This document shows positions 61,322-64,000 of a stretch of DNA of 64,000 nt, piece after piece (position 1 is the stretch's first letter; each line of letters starts with the position of its first letter). The notes beneath the pieces were generated by a model. It searched no databases, was not told the DNA's origin, and was given only the letters and a program-made list of their open reading frames with translations. The stretch spans positions 186,001 to 250,000 of the forward strand of contig JAKPHF010000078.1 of assembly GCA_029550525.1 (NCBI GenBank), in the 5' to 3' direction. The DNA is from Planctomycetota bacterium. Its GTDB lineage: Bacteria; Planctomycetota; Phycisphaerae; UBA1845; PWPN01. The position numbers and the translations under genes were made by a program.

Positions 61322-63250
61322 TTACTGGTCGGCCCGGCGGCTGACCGTGATATTCAGGGCCTTGCCTCCCTGGGCCGCGAACGGCAGTTCGTAATGAGCG
61401 ACCAGGGCCTCGCGGTAGGCCTGAATGTCCGAACGGCTGGCCTTGCTGTAAATGTGCGCCATGAACGACGGCAGATCGGGCAATTCGGTCTCTTTGATCG
61501 CCAGGCCTCCCTTGGGCAGACCCAGGCGCAGGAACAGCCGATTGTCGGGTTCAGCCGTGACCTGATTCAACCGTGCGAGCAGTTGGGACAGATTCTCGGC
61601 ACGGAACAGGTGCGGCTTTTCCGCTCGCAGGGCGGCCAGATGCACGCGCGAACTGCCGACCGTCAGCGTGTACTGTCCGTCGGGCAGGTCATCGGGCAGC
61701 TTGAGGGAGTACGAATCCTCAGTGTAGGTCGGCGAGTTACGGTAATGCATCCACCGCACGCGAGCCTCAACCGTCTCTCCCGGCTTGAAGACCTGGCGTG
61801 CGAGCTGAACATCGTCGATCTCGGCGGCTTTGGCCGTCTCATCCACCTTCACATCCACCGACACTTGCTTGACCTGCGTCTCGCCGAACGGCGAATTCAG
61901 CATGGTCATGGTAGGAAGCATGGCCGCCATGGCCACACCGAAAGCGCCGCTCTGACTGGTGACGTTCTTGGTCCGGTAGCGGCCCAGATCCTTGAACTCG
62001 GTCTCCAGCGTATAGCTGATCGTGTGCTCGCGGGGCAGGTCGGAATGGGCGTAGATGGTCTCGAGCACGGCGGCCGCGACCAGTTCGGCGGTCATCGACT
62101 CGTCCTGCACGACCTGATAACGATACGTGTTCTTGCCCCGCCGATCCTCGATGTTCACCTCGACCGGCACCATCTCGGGGACTTCGCCCGTGACGCCGAA
62201 AATGCCGCTCGACTCATCGCCCCAGAGCGTGCCGACCGTCTTGAGCGAGGCCCCCAGCTTGTTGGATCGCATCACCGAGGGGACGACGGTGTGCACCATC
62301 CCGGTGGCCAACGGCAACCGCGTCGAGCCTTTCCCGTCGAGTGAATGGCCGAAACCCAGAACCCGGTCACCTTCCACCACGGTGCAGGTCCCCAGCGCGT
62401 CGGCGGTGATGTCGCCGGTGATCAGTGGCACGCACAAGACGGAGCCCGGCTCGAGCTTGACGTTCTCGGCTTCTTCGCGGAGCGAGGCCGAAGGGCCGCC
62501 CGATGCCACCGGCTCCATCGAGAAGCGACCGAAGATTTCCCGCAGGAACGACATCACTTCCGGATGGCCCCCGCCGCTGATCATGACCGGCGTGGTCAGG
62601 GGCGTCAGACCGGCGAACTCGGCTGGCTTGCGGGCCGGTTGGGCCAGCCTGGCGATGTCCTCGTTGAACACGCTGAATCGCGAGCTCTTGTCGATGGGCT
62701 TGGCCCAGACGCGGGCGAGCAGTTCGCCCAGATCGATGCTGCCGCCGCTGGCGGCTTTGACCTGCTGCGGGCGATCGCGGTCGAGCCCGCCACTGCGGCT
62801 CGGATCTCTAACGTTAATGATATCAAGCATTTGAGTCACGGGCTGGACGCCGCAGATCGGGTCCTTGTTGAAGCTCCACCCGTACGCGACGGCGCCGATC
62901 ATGCGTTCGCGGCCCTGCTCGTCGGTGACATAGCAGGGCGACCCGCTCATGCCCCCGATGATGCCGCTGTGCTCGAGTCGCAGGCCCGAGCAGCGGATCA
63001 GAATGACGTCCTGCTTGGCGTAGAACGCATTGGACATCACGCTGATGACTTCGAATTGAAAGGTGTCGATCCGGGTTCCGGACATGACCGTGCGGCCGTA
63101 GCCCTTCATCCCCGGGCGGATCTCGCTGGGGGCCATGTACCGCGAGGAATCGAAGGGCTCCGCGGGCGAAGCCGGCGCGAAGGGCGCCGTAGCCATGATG
63201 GCCGCAGCCGAAGCGACGGCTCGGAGGACCAGCGTGTGGGTAAACCGCAT
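61322..63250 (-). CDS. Exported S55 (SpoIVB-like) serine-protease domain protein
   Basis: A 642-residue protein with a signal peptide (MRFTHTLVLRAVASAAAIMA). The N-terminal region (about 35-150) contains MAPSEIRPGMKGYGRTVMSG and LEHSGIIGGMSGSPCYVTDE, where the GMSGSP serine is the expected S55 nucleophile, and further down GFGHSLDGKG. The family includes SpoIVB, which triggers sporulation in Firmicutes; in planctomycetes a sporulation role is not implied. The C-terminal half (about 350-640) is beta-rich and non-conserved. It is the first gene of a two-gene operon with the propeller protein. Confidence 0.82.
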   Translation of the reverse strand: MRFTHTLVLRAVASAAAIMATAPFAPASPAEPFDSSRYMAPSEIRPGMKGYGRTVMSGTRIDTFQFEVISVMSNAFYAKQDVILIRCSGLRLEHSGIIGGMSGSPCYVTDEQGRERMIGAVAYGWSFNKDPICGVQPVTQMLDIINVRDPSRSGGLDRDRPQQVKAASGGSIDLGELLARVWAKPIDKSSRFSVFNEDIARLAQPARKPAEFAGLTPLTTPVMISGGGHPEVMSFLREIFGRFSMEPVASGGPSASLREEAENVKLEPGSVLCVPLITGDITADALGTCTVVEGDRVLGFGHSLDGKGSTRLPLATGMVHTVVPSVMRSNKLGASLKTVGTLWGDESSGIFGVTGEVPEMVPVEVNIEDRRGKNTYRYQVVQDESMTAELVAAAVLETIYAHSDLPREHTISYTLETEFKDLGRYRTKNVTSQSGAFGVAMAAMLPTMTMLNSPFGETQVKQVSVDVKVDETAKAAEIDDVQLARQVFKPGETVEARVRWMHYRNSPTYTEDSYSLKLPDDLPDGQYTLTVGSSRVHLAALRAEKPHLFRAENLSQLLARLNQVTAEPDNRLFLRLGLPKGGLAIKETELPDLPSFMAHIYSKASRSDIQAYREALVAHYELPFAAQGGKALNITVSRRADQ

Positions 63251-63373
63251 ATGGAAAAGTCTCCGAAGGCGACCTCAGGGTCGCGCCAACTCTATCTCGG
63301 GTGAGGGCCGGCCGCAACGCCGCCGCCGGCCGGATTCCTTACTATTTTCCCCGAACTCACCAGCTTGCTCAAT

Positions 63374-63401
63374 TTGACCTGACCGAAAGCCGAACTATAT
63401 T
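63374..63401 (+). promoter_or_regulatory. Candidate sigma-70 promoter for rnc
   Basis: TTGACC (63374-63379), a 16-base spacer, TATATT (63396-63401), about 123 bases before the rnc start and in an AT-rich patch. Close to consensus. Confidence 0.55.
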
Positions 63402-63524
63402 AATGGAGAAGCCCGATTCTCTGTTACAGGCCTCCTGGCCCTTGGCGAATGTCGTATTGCCTCCCATCGTGTTCCGCGGTGCGGCCTTCGCCATCGGCCG
63501 GGCTGCAAAATCTGGAATCCTATC

Positions 63525-64000
63525 GTGACCGAACAAGATGCCCTGCAGAAGGTGCAGCAGGCCATTGGGTATTCGTTTCGCAATCCCAAACTGCTCACTG
63601 CCGCTCTGACTCACGCCTCGGTGGCCGACAATCGGCTCGATAGCAACGAACGGATGGAGTTCGTCGGCGATGCCATCCTGGGAATGGTCATCTGCAATGA
63701 ACTCTATCGGCGATTTCCGTCGTACCAGGAAGGCGAACTGACCAAAATCAAATCGGCGGTGGTCAGCCGCCGCGTCTGCGCCCAGATTTCCTACGAGCTG
63801 GGCCTGACCGACTGCCTGTTCATTGGCAAGGGTATGAACGACCGGTCGCAGTTGCCGCAGTCGCTGGCCGCCGCCCTGTACGAGGCGCTGATCGCGGCCA
63901 TCTACTTCGACAACAACGACCTGGAAGTCGTTCGCAAGTTCATCCTGGACACGATGGACAAGCATATTCGTCAGGCCGCCTCGTCCCGGCACCAGCGCAA
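63525..64000 (+). CDS. rnc: Ribonuclease III, N-terminal part, cut by the right edge
   Basis: Double-strand-specific ribonuclease for rRNA and mRNA processing. From GTG 63525, 158 codons are seen. The signature ERMEFVGDAIL (42-52) is exact, including the first metal-ligand pair, and HAS, EGELTKIKSAVVSRRVCAQI and YEALIAAIYFDN follow. At the second metal site the sequence is AALYEA, where A. aeolicus and E. coli have D..E; the Asp is replaced by Ala but the Glu is kept. The double-stranded RNA-binding domain is outside the window. Confidence 0.93.
   Translation, partial: MTEQDALQKVQQAIGYSFRNPKLLTAALTHASVADNRLDSNERMEFVGDAILGMVICNELYRRFPSYQEGELTKIKSAVVSRRVCAQISYELGLTDCLFIGKGMNDRSQLPQSLAAALYEALIAAIYFDNNDLEVVRKFILDTMDKHIRQAASSRHQR

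Overview
The window looks like chromosomal DNA of a planctomycete, probably of the Phycisphaerae or a related uncultured lineage. This rests on high G+C with strong third-position bias, two secreted beta-propeller proteins ending in the dockerin-like tail typical of that phylum, a remnant of an H-X9-DG prepilin-type protein, Tat-exported Gfo/Idh/MocA oxidoreductases, a GH116 enzyme and an archaeal/eukaryotic-type prolyl-tRNA synthetase. No taxonomic search could be run, so the assignment is an inference.

Layout. (1) 1-16.7 kb, all minus strand: one tightly packed block. Read 5' to 3' it encodes a sensor kinase, a CheY-like receiver, an HD-GYP protein, a degenerate GGDEF protein, a STAS protein, then GspE and GspF, PilM/PilN/PilO, a small membrane protein in the PilP/GspC position, pseudopilins G, H, J, I and a PilX/K-like protein, a small membrane protein and a secretin cut by the left edge. 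It is a hybrid type II secretion/type IV pilus machine directly behind a signalling module. (2) 17-28.9 kb: housekeeping and solitary genes (serC, proS, a lipoprotein, an orphan ORF, polA, a coiled-coil protein with a BRCT-like end, a HAD hydrolase, a sodium:solute symporter). (3) 29-36.7 kb: tetR with a perfect 24-bp operator-like palindrome, an RND adaptor and pump, then an ABC permease/ATPase pair. (4) 36.7-47.3 kb: a secreted protein, gyrA, a winged-helix/zincin pair, SppA-like protease, a 31-residue lysine-rich peptide, an ABC-F ATPase, a broken fur-family gene, a di-haem cytochrome c and a bacterioferritin. (5) 47.4-58.3 kb: carbohydrate-related and secreted proteins (GH116, two propeller-dockerin proteins, one intact and one frameshifted Gfo/Idh/MocA gene, an NTF2-like membrane protein, a broken prepilin-like gene). 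(6) 58.5-64 kb: rpmH with a good promoter, a large propeller protein, an S55 (SpoIVB-like) protease and the start of rnc at the right edge.

Four gene-sized stretches are or look broken: the fur-family gene (internal deletion), a Gfo/Idh/MocA gene (4-base loss), the H-X9-DG gene (1-base loss, no N-terminus) and possibly the orphan ORF at 21 kb.

The most unusual structure is intergenic. Degenerate tandem arrays of 7-base units (YCTCARG, AGCTRTG, GGTCAGT and CCCYAGT types) sit at the 3' side of genes throughout the window. Several supply the gene's own stop codon. In the two main types the unit carries one TGA per 7 bases, so three units close all three frames. They are mixed with a second family of short GC palindromes (GGCGGGC-n-GCCCGCC) and with a unique array of ACCC-n-GGGT palindromes upstream of polA. 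No tRNA, rRNA, CRISPR array or insertion sequence was recognised.
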